Shown here: positions 1 through 8,137 of the stretch, piece after piece
Layout: each line of letters starts with the position of its first letter
Position numbering within the stretch: the stretch's first letter is position 1
Notes under the pieces: model-generated
The model's database searches: none
The model's input: the letters and a program-made list of their open reading frames with translations, nothing else
Told to the model about the DNA's origin: nothing
Made by a program: the position numbers and the translations under genes
Origin: an uncultured Porphyromonadaceae bacterium
Lineage (GTDB): Bacteria > Bacteroidota > Bacteroidia > Bacteroidales > Muribaculaceae
DNA: 14,946 bases
Direction of reading: 5' to 3'
Assembly (NCBI GenBank): GCA_905193485.1
Contig: CAJJOX010000032.1
Location: forward strand, 1 to 14,946

Positions 1-92
1 CCTTTATCTTTAGCCAGGGGGGCCGCCCCGACGCCGCTTTCACCGCCGCCGAGCACCACGAGGCGCTTATTGTTTTCAGTATTGTCAACCAT
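1..92 (-). CDS. murD: UDP-N-acetylmuramoylalanine--D-glutamate ligase, N-terminal fragment
   Basis: Only the first 30 codons lie in the window; the gene runs off the left edge. The ATG is at 92-90, 8 bp after the mraY stop. The peptide has a short polar start, then a hydrophobic strand ending in a glycine-rich turn (LVVLGGGESGVGAA, about residues 11-24). This matches the N-terminal nucleotide-binding loop of MurD, where GAGESG is more usual. MurD adds D-glutamate to UDP-MurNAc-L-Ala in the cytoplasm. The position after murE and mraY is the classic dcw order and supports the call. The catalytic domains cannot be seen. Confidence 0.85.
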   Translation of the reverse strand, partial: MVDNTENNKRLVVLGGGESGVGAAPLAKDK

Positions 93-100
93 AATGATAT

Positions 101-1360
101 TTATCTTATCTTAAGTGTAACGAATGTGACGATAGCAAGGAGAATACCGATGATCCAGAAGCGGGTGACGATTTTTGATTCGGGAATCGGACGCAACGGC
201 GTGCGGATGATGGCATCGCTTTTTGAACCGTCGATCTGGAAGTGGTGATGCAGCGGGGTCATCTTGAAGATACGCTGCGGCTTTCCGGTGCGACGACGCG
301 ACAGTTTATACCATAGCGTCTGCATGATCACCGACAGATCCTCGACAAAGAAGATGGCGCACAGAATGGGGATGAGCAGCTCCTTGCGGATGAGGATGGC
401 AAAGACGGCGATGATTCCGCCTATCGTAAGACTGCCGGTGTCGCCCATAAACACCTGCGCGGGATATGTGTTGTACCACAGAAATCCGATAAGGGCGCCG
501 ATAAATGCCGACATGAACACTACAAGCTCGGCACTGTCAGGGATATACATTATGTTCAGGTATGCCGAGTAGACGATGTTTCCACCGAGGTATGCCATAA
601 TTGCGAGCGCGACACCGATAATTGCGGAAGTGCCGGTGCACAATCCGTCGAGTCCGTCGGTAAGGTTGGCGCCGTTGGAAGTTCCGGCCACGACAAATAT
701 CGTGACGAGAATGAAGGCTATCCAGCCGCCGGTTTCCGCCGAGTCGCCCATCCAGCCGGTGAGCCAGGCGTAATCGAAGTTGTTGTTTTTCACAAAGGGA
801 ATGGTGGTCTGCGGCGCCTTGACATTCTCTTCGCTGTATGTGACGATCATTTCGGAGCCCTCGGTGACTGTTTTCTCGATGTTTTCCTGCATCACGACTT
901 TAGGGCTGAGCCACATTGTCAAGCCGACAATCAGTCCGAGCCCCACTTGTCCGATGATCTTGAATTTTCCGCTCATGCCATCCTTGTTGTGGCGTTTGAT
1001 TTTCAGATAGTCATCGAGAAATCCGAGGATTCCGAGCCACACGGTGGCGATGACCATCAGAATCATGTAGACGTTGGATAGATTGCCTACAAGCAGACAC
1101 GGCACAAGAATGGAAATGATGATGATGATGCCGCCCATGGTGGGAGTGCCGGTTTTTTCAAGCTGTCCCTGCAGCCCGAGATCGCGCACGATCTCGCCGA
1201 CCTGCATCAGCTGGAGGCGGTCGATGATCCGTCGGCCGAACACGAGAGCTATAAAAAGAGCAAGCAGCATTGCCGCGCCTGAACGGAACGTGATATAGTC
1301 CATCAGACGTGCGCCGGGAAATCCGAGCTCCTGCAGTTGTTTGAAAAGGAAGTAAAGCAT
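101..1360 (-). CDS. mraY: Phospho-N-acetylmuramoyl-pentapeptide transferase (lipid I synthase)
   Basis: MraY is a multi-pass membrane enzyme that moves phospho-MurNAc-pentapeptide from UDP onto undecaprenyl phosphate to make lipid I. Family marks are clear: the DD pair at residues 116-117 (FLDDYLKI), NLTDGLDGL at 232-240, MGDTGSL at 305-311 and the HHH motif at 371-373 (TPLHHHFQ). These contain the Mg2+ and nucleotide-binding acidic residues and the histidine loop of the family. At 419 aa it is longer than the roughly 320-360 aa of many bacterial homologues. The extra length is mostly a polar segment at about 152-212, before the catalytic NLTDGLDGL loop, as I recall for Bacteroidetes MraY. 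It lies 59 bp after murE and 8 bp before murD, so co-transcription is likely. The ATG at 1360 is the natural start. Confidence 0.97.
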   Translation of the reverse strand: MLYFLFKQLQELGFPGARLMDYITFRSGAAMLLALFIALVFGRRIIDRLQLMQVGEIVRDLGLQGQLEKTGTPTMGGIIIIISILVPCLLVGNLSNVYMILMVIATVWLGILGFLDDYLKIKRHNKDGMSGKFKIIGQVGLGLIVGLTMWLSPKVVMQENIEKTVTEGSEMIVTYSEENVKAPQTTIPFVKNNNFDYAWLTGWMGDSAETGGWIAFILVTIFVVAGTSNGANLTDGLDGLCTGTSAIIGVALAIMAYLGGNIVYSAYLNIMYIPDSAELVVFMSAFIGALIGFLWYNTYPAQVFMGDTGSLTIGGIIAVFAILIRKELLIPILCAIFFVEDLSVIMQTLWYKLSRRRTGKPQRIFKMTPLHHHFQIDGSKSDAIIRTPLRPIPESKIVTRFWIIGILLAIVTFVTLKIR

Positions 1361-1419
1361 AATCGGTTTGTTGATTGGCTTGCTGAATGATTCTGTTGAT
1401 GATATGAGGGGACGCTATG

Positions 1420-2880
1420 TCATTGGATCGACTTGAAATATTCGCTGACGATCTCCCGGTCGTCGAAATGATGTTTCACGCCTTTGATTTCCTGGTAGTC
1501 TTCATGTCCCTTCCCGGCGATAAGCACCACGTCGCCTTTGGCGGCAAGCATCAAAGCCGTACGGATCGCCTCACGGCGGTCGGCGATGCTGACGGTGCGG
1601 CGGCGCATGTCGTTGTCGAGCCCCTGCTCCATTTCGCGGATGATCTCGAGGGGGTCTTCATCACGGGGATTATCGGAGGTGAGCACGAGCTTCTCGCTGC
1701 GTAGCGCAGCCTCCCTGGCCATGAGAGGACGTTTGCCTTTGTCGCGGTTGCCGCCGGCGCCGACCACGGTAATGACCGATCCGCGGCCGTTGATGACGTC
1801 GCGCAGTGTATCGAGCACATTAACGAGCGCGTCGGGAGTGTGTGCATAGTCGACGACCGCCGATACGCCATTCGGCCCGTGGATCGTCTGGAAACGGCCT
1901 GCGACTGGAACGAGGCGGCTCATATCGACAAGAATTTTGTCGATACCCCATCCCAGAAGGACTGACGCACCATATACCGCGGTGAGATTGTAGGCGTTGA
2001 ATCGTCCTGTAAAGAGCACTTCCACTTCACGGCCGTTGATTGACAGGAGCGTTCCGTCGAGGCGGCTCTCGATGACACGCGTCATGAAATCGGCATGCTG
2101 ACGCAGAGAATACGTGTAGGTTTTGGCCATGGTGTTCTGCACCATGACGCTACCGTGGGGATCGTCGGCATTGATGAGTGCGAAGCTGTCTTTGTGAAGC
2201 TCGTCGAAAAACATCTTTTTTGCGGAAATATAGGCGTCGACGGTGCGGTGGTAGTCGAGATGGTCACGCGTGAGGTTGCTGAATATGCCGCCGGCGAACT
2301 TCAGGCCTGCGATACGGTGCTGATGTGCGGCGTGTGAGCTGACTTCCATGGCCGCGTAGGTGCATCCGGCCACCACCATGCGGTGCAGGAGTTCGTTGAG
2401 CTCGAGCGCACCGGGAGTTGTCTGTGTTGACGGGACTCGTTCGTCGTCGATATAGTTGCACACAGTGGACAGGAGTCCGGCCTTGTAACCCATCAGACGA
2501 GCCATTTCGTAGATGAGAGTGGCCGTGGTGGTCTTGCCGTTTGTGCCGGTGACGCCGACAAGCTTGAGTTTGCGCGACGGATTACCCCACCATTGGGAAG
2601 CGAGGAAACCGAGAGCGACGGCCGAATTGGCTACCCTGATATATGTGACGGTCGATTCAAGCCGCTCGGGAAACTCCTCGCACACGATTGCGGCAGCGCC
2701 GGCAAGCGTGACCAGCGGAATGAATTTGTGTCCGTCGACATTGTAGCCGCGGACAGCCACGAATAGCGACCCTAACTTTATTTTTCTTGAGTCGCACTCG
2801 ATAGAAGTGATTTCTTTAGCGTCGCTTCCAATTATTTCCTCGACGGTTATTGCCGACAGGAGGTCGGATAATGATTTCAT
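1420..2880 (-). CDS. murE: UDP-MurNAc-tripeptide ligase, meso-diaminopimelate type
   Basis: MurE is a cytoplasmic Mur ligase that adds the third amino acid to UDP-MurNAc-L-Ala-D-Glu with ATP. The 486-aa length is normal. The N-terminal substrate domain is followed by the ATP P-loop GTNGKTT at 112-118. A lysine pair at 221-222 sits where the family's carbamylated lysine is expected. The C-terminal domain carries DNPR at 403-406, the signature of meso-diaminopimelate-adding MurE as opposed to lysine-adding enzymes, and a GKGHE motif at 456-460. The wall is therefore predicted to be of the mDAP type. The gene follows the PBP gene by 59 bp and precedes mraY by 59 bp, in standard dcw order. Confidence 0.97.
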   Translation of the reverse strand: MKSLSDLLSAITVEEIIGSDAKEITSIECDSRKIKLGSLFVAVRGYNVDGHKFIPLVTLAGAAAIVCEEFPERLESTVTYIRVANSAVALGFLASQWWGNPSRKLKLVGVTGTNGKTTTATLIYEMARLMGYKAGLLSTVCNYIDDERVPSTQTTPGALELNELLHRMVVAGCTYAAMEVSSHAAHQHRIAGLKFAGGIFSNLTRDHLDYHRTVDAYISAKKMFFDELHKDSFALINADDPHGSVMVQNTMAKTYTYSLRQHADFMTRVIESRLDGTLLSINGREVEVLFTGRFNAYNLTAVYGASVLLGWGIDKILVDMSRLVPVAGRFQTIHGPNGVSAVVDYAHTPDALVNVLDTLRDVINGRGSVITVVGAGGNRDKGKRPLMAREAALRSEKLVLTSDNPRDEDPLEIIREMEQGLDNDMRRRTVSIADRREAIRTALMLAAKGDVVLIAGKGHEDYQEIKGVKHHFDDREIVSEYFKSIQ

Positions 2881-2939
2881 AAGCGGTATGATGGATTAAT
2901 CGATTGTTTCAAATGAGAATTATCGGAATTGCCGGGAAT

Positions 2940-5015
2940 CTATTCCCTGAGTTCGAGATTGATGCGGGTGCCGGGCGGACAGTTGTCGCCCGGAAGAGGC
3001 TTTTGTCCGGCGACGAAACCCGAACCGGTGAATGACACGTTGTATCCCGCCTGCTCGAGCATGCCGATGGCGTCGCGCAAGCCGAGTCCGAGCACGTCGG
3101 GGACTCCGTTTCCGGCTTTCCCGTGCGACGACAGCACGGCACGCGAACCGCCTCCGAGCATTGCATGGAGCCGTTCGCCGCGTTGGCCGAGTCCGGCATA
3201 ATAGGTGGGACATTCGCCGTGTTTTTTGTCAATATCGTGATAATCGGGCCGTTTGCCGAACATGCCTCGCGCATACATGGCTTCGGCTACGTTCTTGACC
3301 ACGCGTCCGCTTGTGGATTCCGGACTAAGCCAGGTTTCCGTCGGATACGCCACGATGACCATGAGTGTGTAGCGGGGGTTGTCGTATGGAAAAAATCCGC
3401 AAAAGCTCATGCGGGAAGGTTTAATATATTCGCCTTTAAACAGCATTTTTGCCGTGCCAGTCTTGCCGGCGATATCCACCTTGTCACTTCGCACGACCCT
3501 GCGTGCCGTGCCCCTATCGCCCCACACCACGGCATGAAGCATCTCGCGCAACTGTGCAGCCGTTTCTTCGGAGCAAATGCGGTCGCGCACATAGCTGACG
3601 GCATAGGTGGTGTCGACGCCGTTCCCGCGCAATCCGCGCACCAGCCGCGGGCGTACAAAACGGCCGCCGCCGGCCACAGCGTTGTATAGGGCGCAGGTGT
3701 AGAGCGGCGATATCGCGGTGGCGTATCCGAATGCCTGCCGGGTCAGTGCGATTTTGTCGCAAGGACGTTTTTCAAGCGAATCTATACGCGGCACCTTTTC
3801 TTCCGCGATTCCCGATTTGAACGGTTCGAGAAATCCGGTCTGTTTGACTCGGGTGTAAAATTCGCCGGGATTGTGGCCATAGGCTTCCATGATCATGCGC
3901 GACATGACTATGTTTGACGAGAGCTCGAGAGCGCGCCGCAGAGGTAGGGATTCGCTTTTTGAACAATCTTTGCATTTCGCGCCATAGAGTTCATAGTATG
4001 GTCCGGTCGGATAGACTTTGTCGAGATCCGGGATCTTATTGTCTTCCATAGCCACGAGCAGCGACAGTAGTTTGACGACCGATCCTGGCTCGTAGCGCTC
4101 GACGGCATAATTTCGGCTCTCAATGTATCCTTCGCCGGGATTGGGACTCAGTTCGAGGTTGGCGATGGCTTTGATGTCGCCCGTGCCGACCTCCATCATG
4201 ACGGCAGTCCCCCAGTCGGCTTTGCAGACGTCGAGCACCTTGTTGAGTTCGTTTTCAACGATGTCCTGCATTTTGATGTCGATGGTCGTGAGGACGTCGT
4301 AGCCGTCAACTGCCGGCCGATCGGTCCAGTCGACGATTGCGCTTGTGAGCGGCACTTTCTTGCTGTAGCCTTCCTTGCCGGCAAGAAGCGAGTCGAGAGC
4401 GCGTTCAAGTCCGAACGCGCCATGGCGTTCGCGCGATTTTTCGGTTTCACCGACCAGACCTATGCTGCGGATAGCCATGGCTCCGTAGGGGTTGACACGC
4501 GTCAGCTTGTCCTTGACATAAAATCCTGTGCGGGATTTCCTGCCTTCGAAGAATGGAAGGGTGCGCAACAGCGCGATATCCTCGCTCGAAGCACGGCTGA
4601 TGATCGGAAAAGCACGGCTGCGTTTGCCTTTTTCTTTTTTGAGTGGATTGAGGAGATATTGCTCCCATTGTTTTTTATTACGTGACGTAAAATGGGCGGC
4701 GAGAGAGTCGGCGAGAGCCGGCACGCTCTTGCGGTAGGTTTTCTCGTCGAATCGCGGCACACGGAAATCGATAAATGCGGTGTATACACGTATATTGGTC
4801 GCCAGAACACTGCCGTCGGCGGCAAGGATATCGCCTCGCACCGGAGGAATAGTATCGATTTTGGAGAGTGTCTTTTCGGCAAGATCGTTCCAATGCTCGG
4901 CCGAGAGAATCGTGTTGTCGACAAGTTTATACACAATCCGCAGCGACAGGACGAGTATGATGAATACGATCAACCCGTAGCGAATCAATATGTTTCTGCG
5001 ATTTTCCTTTTTCAT
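2940..5015 (-). CDS. ftsI: FtsI-type penicillin-binding protein with C-terminal PASTA domain
   Basis: Septal peptidoglycan transpeptidase (class B PBP). A short cytoplasmic basic end is followed by one membrane segment at about 12-30, a PBP dimerisation region at about 55-225 and the transpeptidase domain at about 240-585. Catalytic motifs are S312-V-V-K315, S366-S-N368 and K518-T-G520. A single PASTA-like domain (about 638-690, starting VPDVLGLGL) closes the 691-aa protein. Its ATG overlaps the ftsL-like stop codon in an ATGA, implying translational coupling. Membership of the dcw cluster points to FtsI (PBP3) rather than an elongation PBP. The odd point is a CxxC at 348-351 in the transpeptidase domain shortly before the SxN motif, unexpected in a periplasmic enzyme. 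Confidence 0.94.
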   Translation of the reverse strand: MKKENRRNILIRYGLIVFIILVLSLRIVYKLVDNTILSAEHWNDLAEKTLSKIDTIPPVRGDILAADGSVLATNIRVYTAFIDFRVPRFDEKTYRKSVPALADSLAAHFTSRNKKQWEQYLLNPLKKEKGKRSRAFPIISRASSEDIALLRTLPFFEGRKSRTGFYVKDKLTRVNPYGAMAIRSIGLVGETEKSRERHGAFGLERALDSLLAGKEGYSKKVPLTSAIVDWTDRPAVDGYDVLTTIDIKMQDIVENELNKVLDVCKADWGTAVMMEVGTGDIKAIANLELSPNPGEGYIESRNYAVERYEPGSVVKLLSLLVAMEDNKIPDLDKVYPTGPYYELYGAKCKDCSKSESLPLRRALELSSNIVMSRMIMEAYGHNPGEFYTRVKQTGFLEPFKSGIAEEKVPRIDSLEKRPCDKIALTRQAFGYATAISPLYTCALYNAVAGGGRFVRPRLVRGLRGNGVDTTYAVSYVRDRICSEETAAQLREMLHAVVWGDRGTARRVVRSDKVDIAGKTGTAKMLFKGEYIKPSRMSFCGFFPYDNPRYTLMVIVAYPTETWLSPESTSGRVVKNVAEAMYARGMFGKRPDYHDIDKKHGECPTYYAGLGQRGERLHAMLGGGSRAVLSSHGKAGNGVPDVLGLGLRDAIGMLEQAGYNVSFTGSGFVAGQKPLPGDNCPPGTRINLELRE

Positions 5016-5377
5016 TGCGGATTGTTTGGGATGATAAACGAAGGATCTTCGCGCACCGAAAGGCCGAGGCCGTTTTCGTCGGCGAGACGCTGCATTTCAG
5101 ATTCACGCACACGGCCTTCATAGCGGGCTTTGGCGCGCACGGCATCGGTGCTTACCGTTTCGACTTCACGGGTAAGGCGACGCACGGTTTCCATTTTTGT
5201 CAGACAAGTGTATTTTCCGGCAATGTAGACAAGAGCCATGAGCACAAGGAGGAGCATGGCCATCCAGTTTCGCGCGAAAAAATCGCTCGAAACGACACGT
5301 CCGTACATCACTTCACGCAGAATCGAAGATGACGTATCGTCATTTTTGCCTGATCTTGACCTTGAGATGAATATCAT
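5012..5377 (-). CDS. ftsL: FtsL-like cell division protein
   Basis: Small single-pass membrane protein of 121 aa. It has a charged cytoplasmic N-terminus (1-36), a transmembrane segment at about 37-54 (MAMLLLVLMALVYIAG) and a charged heptad-like stretch at about 60-101 that probably forms a coiled coil, then a short polar tail. This layout, and the position between rsmH and ftsI, fit the Bacteroidetes FtsL-like family, which should scaffold the divisome with FtsB/FtsQ-type partners. Sequence conservation in this family is low, so the call rests on topology and context. I start it at the ATG at 5377, 7 bp after the rsmH stop. The open frame extends further upstream but would overlap rsmH by about 77 bp. 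The stop overlaps the ftsI ATG. Confidence 0.83.
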   Translation of the reverse strand: MIFISRSRSGKNDDTSSSILREVMYGRVVSSDFFARNWMAMLLLVLMALVYIAGKYTCLTKMETVRRLTREVETVSTDAVRAKARYEGRVRESEMQRLADENGLGLSVREDPSFIIPNNPQ

Positions 5378-5384
5378 AGCTTTA

Positions 5385-6302
5385 TCACAATTTGACTGCC
5401 ACACGCAACTTGGCGGAGCGTGATCGGGGATTATCGGAAACTTCCTGTTCGGAAGGGACAATCGGTTTATTGGTCAGGGGCTTTAGAGGAGTCTTCGCCT
5501 GTCCGAAGAAGTCACGGTCGATCTCTCCGGAGAAGTTGCCGCTCCGCATGAAGTTTTTAACGAGGCGGTCTTCGAGCGAATGATAGGTGATGATGACAAG
5601 GCGTCCGCCTGGACGAAGCTCTTCAAGGGCCTGACAGAGAAAGCGGCGCAGGGCACCCATCTCGTCGTTGACTTCAATGCGAAGTGCCTGAAACACCATC
5701 GCCATCTCTTTTTTTTCCTTACGCGGCGAGATGTACCGTCTGACGGCATCTGTCAGAGCGGCAACCGTATCGACCGGTTTGCCGGATTGACGCATTCGCA
5801 CTATTTCGGCGGCCATGCGGCGCCCTTGTTTCAGCTCGCCGTAGAGCGTGAAAATCTGAGCGAGCTGCTCTTCGGTGTAGTTTTCAAGAATCCATGCCGC
5901 GGAATGCGTCGCGTGGCGGTTCATGCGCATATCGAGCCTGCCGTCGAATCGAAACGAGAAGCCGCGTTCGCCATCGTCGAAGTGATGAAACGAAACGCCC
6001 AGATCGGCCATTATGCCGTCGACAGACTGCACTCCGTAATAACGCAGGAAGTTGCGGAGAAAACGGAAGTTGCCGTATACGATGGTGAAGCGTGGATCGG
6101 AGAAAGCCCGGGCCACCGCCTCGTCGTCCTGATCGAACGAATAGAGATGTCCGTCTGAGGCAAGCCTGTCGACGATGGCGCGTGAGTGACCGCCTCCGCC
6201 GAATGTGGCGTCGACATACACCCCGCCGGGATTGATGTCGAGGGCTTCGATACATTGCGGCAGTAGTGCCGGAATATGATAATTCTGCTCGGTGACGGTC
6301 AT
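5385..6302 (-). CDS. rsmH: 16S rRNA (cytosine1402-N4)-methyltransferase
   Basis: RsmH (MraW) methylates N4 of C1402 in the decoding centre of 16S rRNA using S-adenosylmethionine. Visible motifs are the SAM-binding loop ATFGGGGHS at 32-40, the DLGVSFHHFDDGERGFSF block at 100-117 followed by LDMRMN at 123-128, and the C-terminal TYHSLEDRLVK at 240-250. All are diagnostic, and the 305-aa length is normal. It is the first gene of this dcw cluster. The expected upstream neighbour mraZ is missing, and the 5' side is a 327-bp non-coding stretch with a candidate promoter. The ATG at 6302 gives the usual N-terminus (YHIPALLPQCIEAL). Confidence 0.97.
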   Translation of the reverse strand: MTVTEQNYHIPALLPQCIEALDINPGGVYVDATFGGGGHSRAIVDRLASDGHLYSFDQDDEAVARAFSDPRFTIVYGNFRFLRNFLRYYGVQSVDGIMADLGVSFHHFDDGERGFSFRFDGRLDMRMNRHATHSAAWILENYTEEQLAQIFTLYGELKQGRRMAAEIVRMRQSGKPVDTVAALTDAVRRYISPRKEKKEMAMVFQALRIEVNDEMGALRRFLCQALEELRPGGRLVIITYHSLEDRLVKNFMRSGNFSGEIDRDFFGQAKTPLKPLTNKPIVPSEQEVSDNPRSRSAKLRVAVKL

Positions 6303-6415
6303 ATTAGCAAGCGCTTAACAGGATGGAAAGCACGGACTCCGGAGCGGCTGAGCCCCGCAGTTCATGCCATGTGTTATTTTTCAGCGTAAAGTTACGATTT
6401 TTTAGGTCAAGTTTA

Positions 6416-6423
6416 CAAATATA
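6416..6423 (-). promoter_or_regulatory. Candidate Bacteroidetes -7 box for the rsmH-led operon
   Basis: On the minus strand these bases read TATATTTG, a full match to the Bacteroidetes -7 consensus TAnnTTTG. It lies in AT-rich DNA between the terminator of the upstream run and rsmH. A start about 8 bases downstream would give an rsmH leader of roughly 105 nt. I could not find a good TTTG or TTG -33 box at the usual distance, so this is a partial match only. Confidence 0.4.
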
Positions 6424-6550
6424 AACTCTATTTTTTCATGCTTTTTTGACCGGAAGTTATCGACACTGCGCGATGTGGTTGTTTCTCAACGCATAACCAT
6501 CCACGACGCAGAGGTCATATGCTATTTGCAATTGTAAACGCATGGCGGTA

Positions 6551-6580
6551 TGAAAAAGAGCCGGCGACATGTCGCGCCGG
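6551..6580 (-). terminator. Intrinsic terminator of the FKBP run
   Basis: Read on the minus strand, CCGGCG (6580-6575) pairs perfectly with CGCCGG (6566-6561) around an 8-base loop, and CTCTTTTTC follows. A GC-only 6-bp stem plus a T run starting 50 bp after the last stop codon (6630) is a textbook rho-independent terminator. A further GCCGG/CCGGC pairing with 6594-6598 could compete with the main stem. Confidence 0.75.
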
Positions 6581-6629
6581 TAATGACATGCCGCCGGCAA
6601 TATTCGGGTTATCAGTCTTCTACGGTTTG

Positions 6630-7157
6630 TCAACGAGCCGAATCATAGGCACGTTGAAGCAACGAATTGTAAGAAGAGGTGATCTGCTGCAACTGCGCGT
6701 CGGAAACAGAATCGGCCATCAGATCCTTTTCGATGGCGGAAAGAAGCAGATTGCGGTCAATTTCCACGCCGTAAGTGCCCAGATTTTCAATTTGGAGAAT
6801 GATATCGTAGGCTGCGGCGAGGCCGTTGGTAAAACTTTCGGATGCGCAACTATCAGACAACGCAGCACGCACCCCGCTGATATACGCGTTTTTATCAAAT
6901 TGAGCCGGATTGCCGTCGGCTGTTTCGGTTGCCATGCGCAAGGCTTCGTCATGGCCGTCGAGCGTGCCGAGAAGCACGGCCACAGAATCGGTCTGCGCAG
7001 GCGAAAGAATATCCGGGACAGCTGCGACAGAGTCGACTCCTGCACTGTCGGCCCGCGAAGATTCCTCCCCGAGGCATGCCGAAGCGGCAAAAAGAAGCGC
7101 GGCAGCCGAAGCGAATGCCAGACCGCGGCGGACGTGAAGTATTTTTTTAACGTTCAT
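6630..7157 (-). CDS. Lipoprotein with FKBP-type N-terminal domain only (FKBP domain absent)
   Basis: A 175-aa predicted lipoprotein. The N-terminus is basic then hydrophobic, with a lipobox ending at Cys28 (AASAC). The mature part, about 55-170, has the layout of the N-terminal helical domain of the neighbouring FKBP proteins: an acidic linker, a segment like FDKNAYISGVRAALSD at 87-102, a glycine-containing helix, and a C-terminal helix. The protein stops where the paralogues continue into the long linker helix and the FKBP barrel. No FKBP motif follows in any frame before the terminator, so it is not a simple frameshift. It starts 7 bp after the previous stop and is last in the run. The N-terminal domain mediates dimerisation in FkpA/Mip-type proteins, so binding to a paralogue is plausible but inferred. 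It could also be a decaying copy. Confidence 0.8.
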   Translation of the reverse strand: MNVKKILHVRRGLAFASAAALLFAASACLGEESSRADSAGVDSVAAVPDILSPAQTDSVAVLLGTLDGHDEALRMATETADGNPAQFDKNAYISGVRAALSDSCASESFTNGLAAAYDIILQIENLGTYGVEIDRNLLLSAIEKDLMADSVSDAQLQQITSSYNSLLQRAYDSAR

Positions 7158-7164
7158 GGATTGG

Positions 7165-8088
7165 TCATTTTATGTTGACGAGTTTCACATCCACCACAAT
7201 CATCTGGCCAGGCTCTATACCGTCGGTGGGACGGGTAAATCCGAGCTTATCAGGGATATAGAACGTAGCCTCCGCTCCCTGCCCGAGCAATTGCAGACCC
7301 TCTTTGAGTCCGTCGATGACCGATCCGGAGAGAGGAAGATCGATGATTTCACCCCGCGACGAATCGATGATGGAGCCATTGGTGATGGCAAGCTGATAGA
7401 CAATACCGACGGTGGACTTTGCATTAGGTTTGGAGCCGCTACCGGTTTTACGGATTTTATAGACGAGGCCGCTCGGCGTTTCGATGACAGATGGGTCGTC
7501 GACCTTGAGTTTGGCAATAAATGCCTTGGCGGCCTCGAGATTTTCATTTCGGCGGATACGTTCGAGCTCGAACTGACGACGACGGTCGGCACGCATTTTT
7601 TCCATACGGGCATGCTGCACGTCGGTCATCAGACGGTCAAAATCAGCCTGAGTCGCGGCCAGCCGGTCGGGCGTCATTGATTGCGAAGAGAATGCCGAAG
7701 CGAAAGCGTCGGCAACCTTTTCGCGGTCAAGCCGCAGACCAACAGCGTCGTAGACATCAAGTGTGGAGGCAATCTGCGTGCCGTGAAACAGGCCTTGCTT
7801 CACACCGGGAGTTAAAAAATCGGTGGTCAGAGCCGCACGCAAGCCTTCGAGAAAAGCCTTGCGATCGAGTCTGCCGGCAATATCCTCAGGAAGCGAGGCG
7901 AAAATACGGGACTGCTGCGCGCCCCACTGCTCGCCGAGCATCCAGGATAACGAGTCGGCAAACGAACTCTGTGCCGTAAGCCCGACCTCAGATTCGGAGG
8001 GTTTGTCAGCGGATCCACATGCAGCGACGGCCGCCGTCATAAAGAGGGCGGCCGTGCAGCGCAATGCGATCAGACATGTGCGTTTCAT
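7165..8088 (-). CDS. FKBP-type lipoprotein with degenerate isomerase site
   Basis: A 307-aa lipoprotein with signal peptide and lipobox Cys24 (VAAC). An N-terminal domain (about 38-160) is followed by a basic linker helix rich in Arg and Glu (about 160-195) and a C-terminal FKBP fold (about 203-306). The fold is recognisable by SGLVYKI, DSS, VIDGLKEGL and YIP blocks. Several ligand-pocket residues are changed relative to human FKBP12: Phe36 position is Ile241, Trp59 is Leu261, Tyr82 is Phe284 (GFT instead of AYG), and Phe99 position is Val. Tyr231 and Asp242 are kept. Isomerase activity is therefore doubtful and a chaperone or binding role is more likely. It is separated from the upstream paralogue by 49 bp and from the downstream one by 7 bp. 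Confidence 0.88.
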   Translation of the reverse strand: MKRTCLIALRCTAALFMTAAVAACGSADKPSESEVGLTAQSSFADSLSWMLGEQWGAQQSRIFASLPEDIAGRLDRKAFLEGLRAALTTDFLTPGVKQGLFHGTQIASTLDVYDAVGLRLDREKVADAFASAFSSQSMTPDRLAATQADFDRLMTDVQHARMEKMRADRRRQFELERIRRNENLEAAKAFIAKLKVDDPSVIETPSGLVYKIRKTGSGSKPNAKSTVGIVYQLAITNGSIIDSSRGEIIDLPLSGSVIDGLKEGLQLLGQGAEATFYIPDKLGFTRPTDGIEPGQMIVVDVKLVNIK

Positions 8089-8137
8089 CGTTGGATATTA
8101 TGTAGCAAATGTCGTTAAAATTTTACGTGTCGGCGAT

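Larger units (their letters stand above)
6303..6629. other. Non-coding divider between the FKBP run and the dcw cluster
   Basis: This 327-bp stretch has no convincing coding frame. Its right part (about 6551-6600) is GC-rich with nested inverted repeats, including the terminator annotated separately. Its middle (about 6371-6450) is strongly AT-rich and holds a TATATTTG box on the minus strand. The left 60 bp form the rsmH leader. mraZ, usually immediately before rsmH, is not here, and I see no set of TGGG repeats of the kind MraZ binds. Confidence 0.7.

Noticed and set aside
5378..5461. Upstream extension of the FtsL-like gene
   Set aside because: It would overlap the rsmH C-terminus by about 77 bp; the ATG at 5377 gives the usual FtsL-like layout.
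6551..6629. Frameshifted FKBP domain after the 175-aa lipoprotein
   Set aside because: No FKBP motif is found in any frame between the stop and the terminator, so the domain is missing rather than shifted.
8106..8113. Internal promoter before the 307-aa FKBP gene (GACATTTG on the minus strand)
   Set aside because: One mismatch to TAnnTTTG and no -33 partner; the 49-bp gap is too weak a basis.
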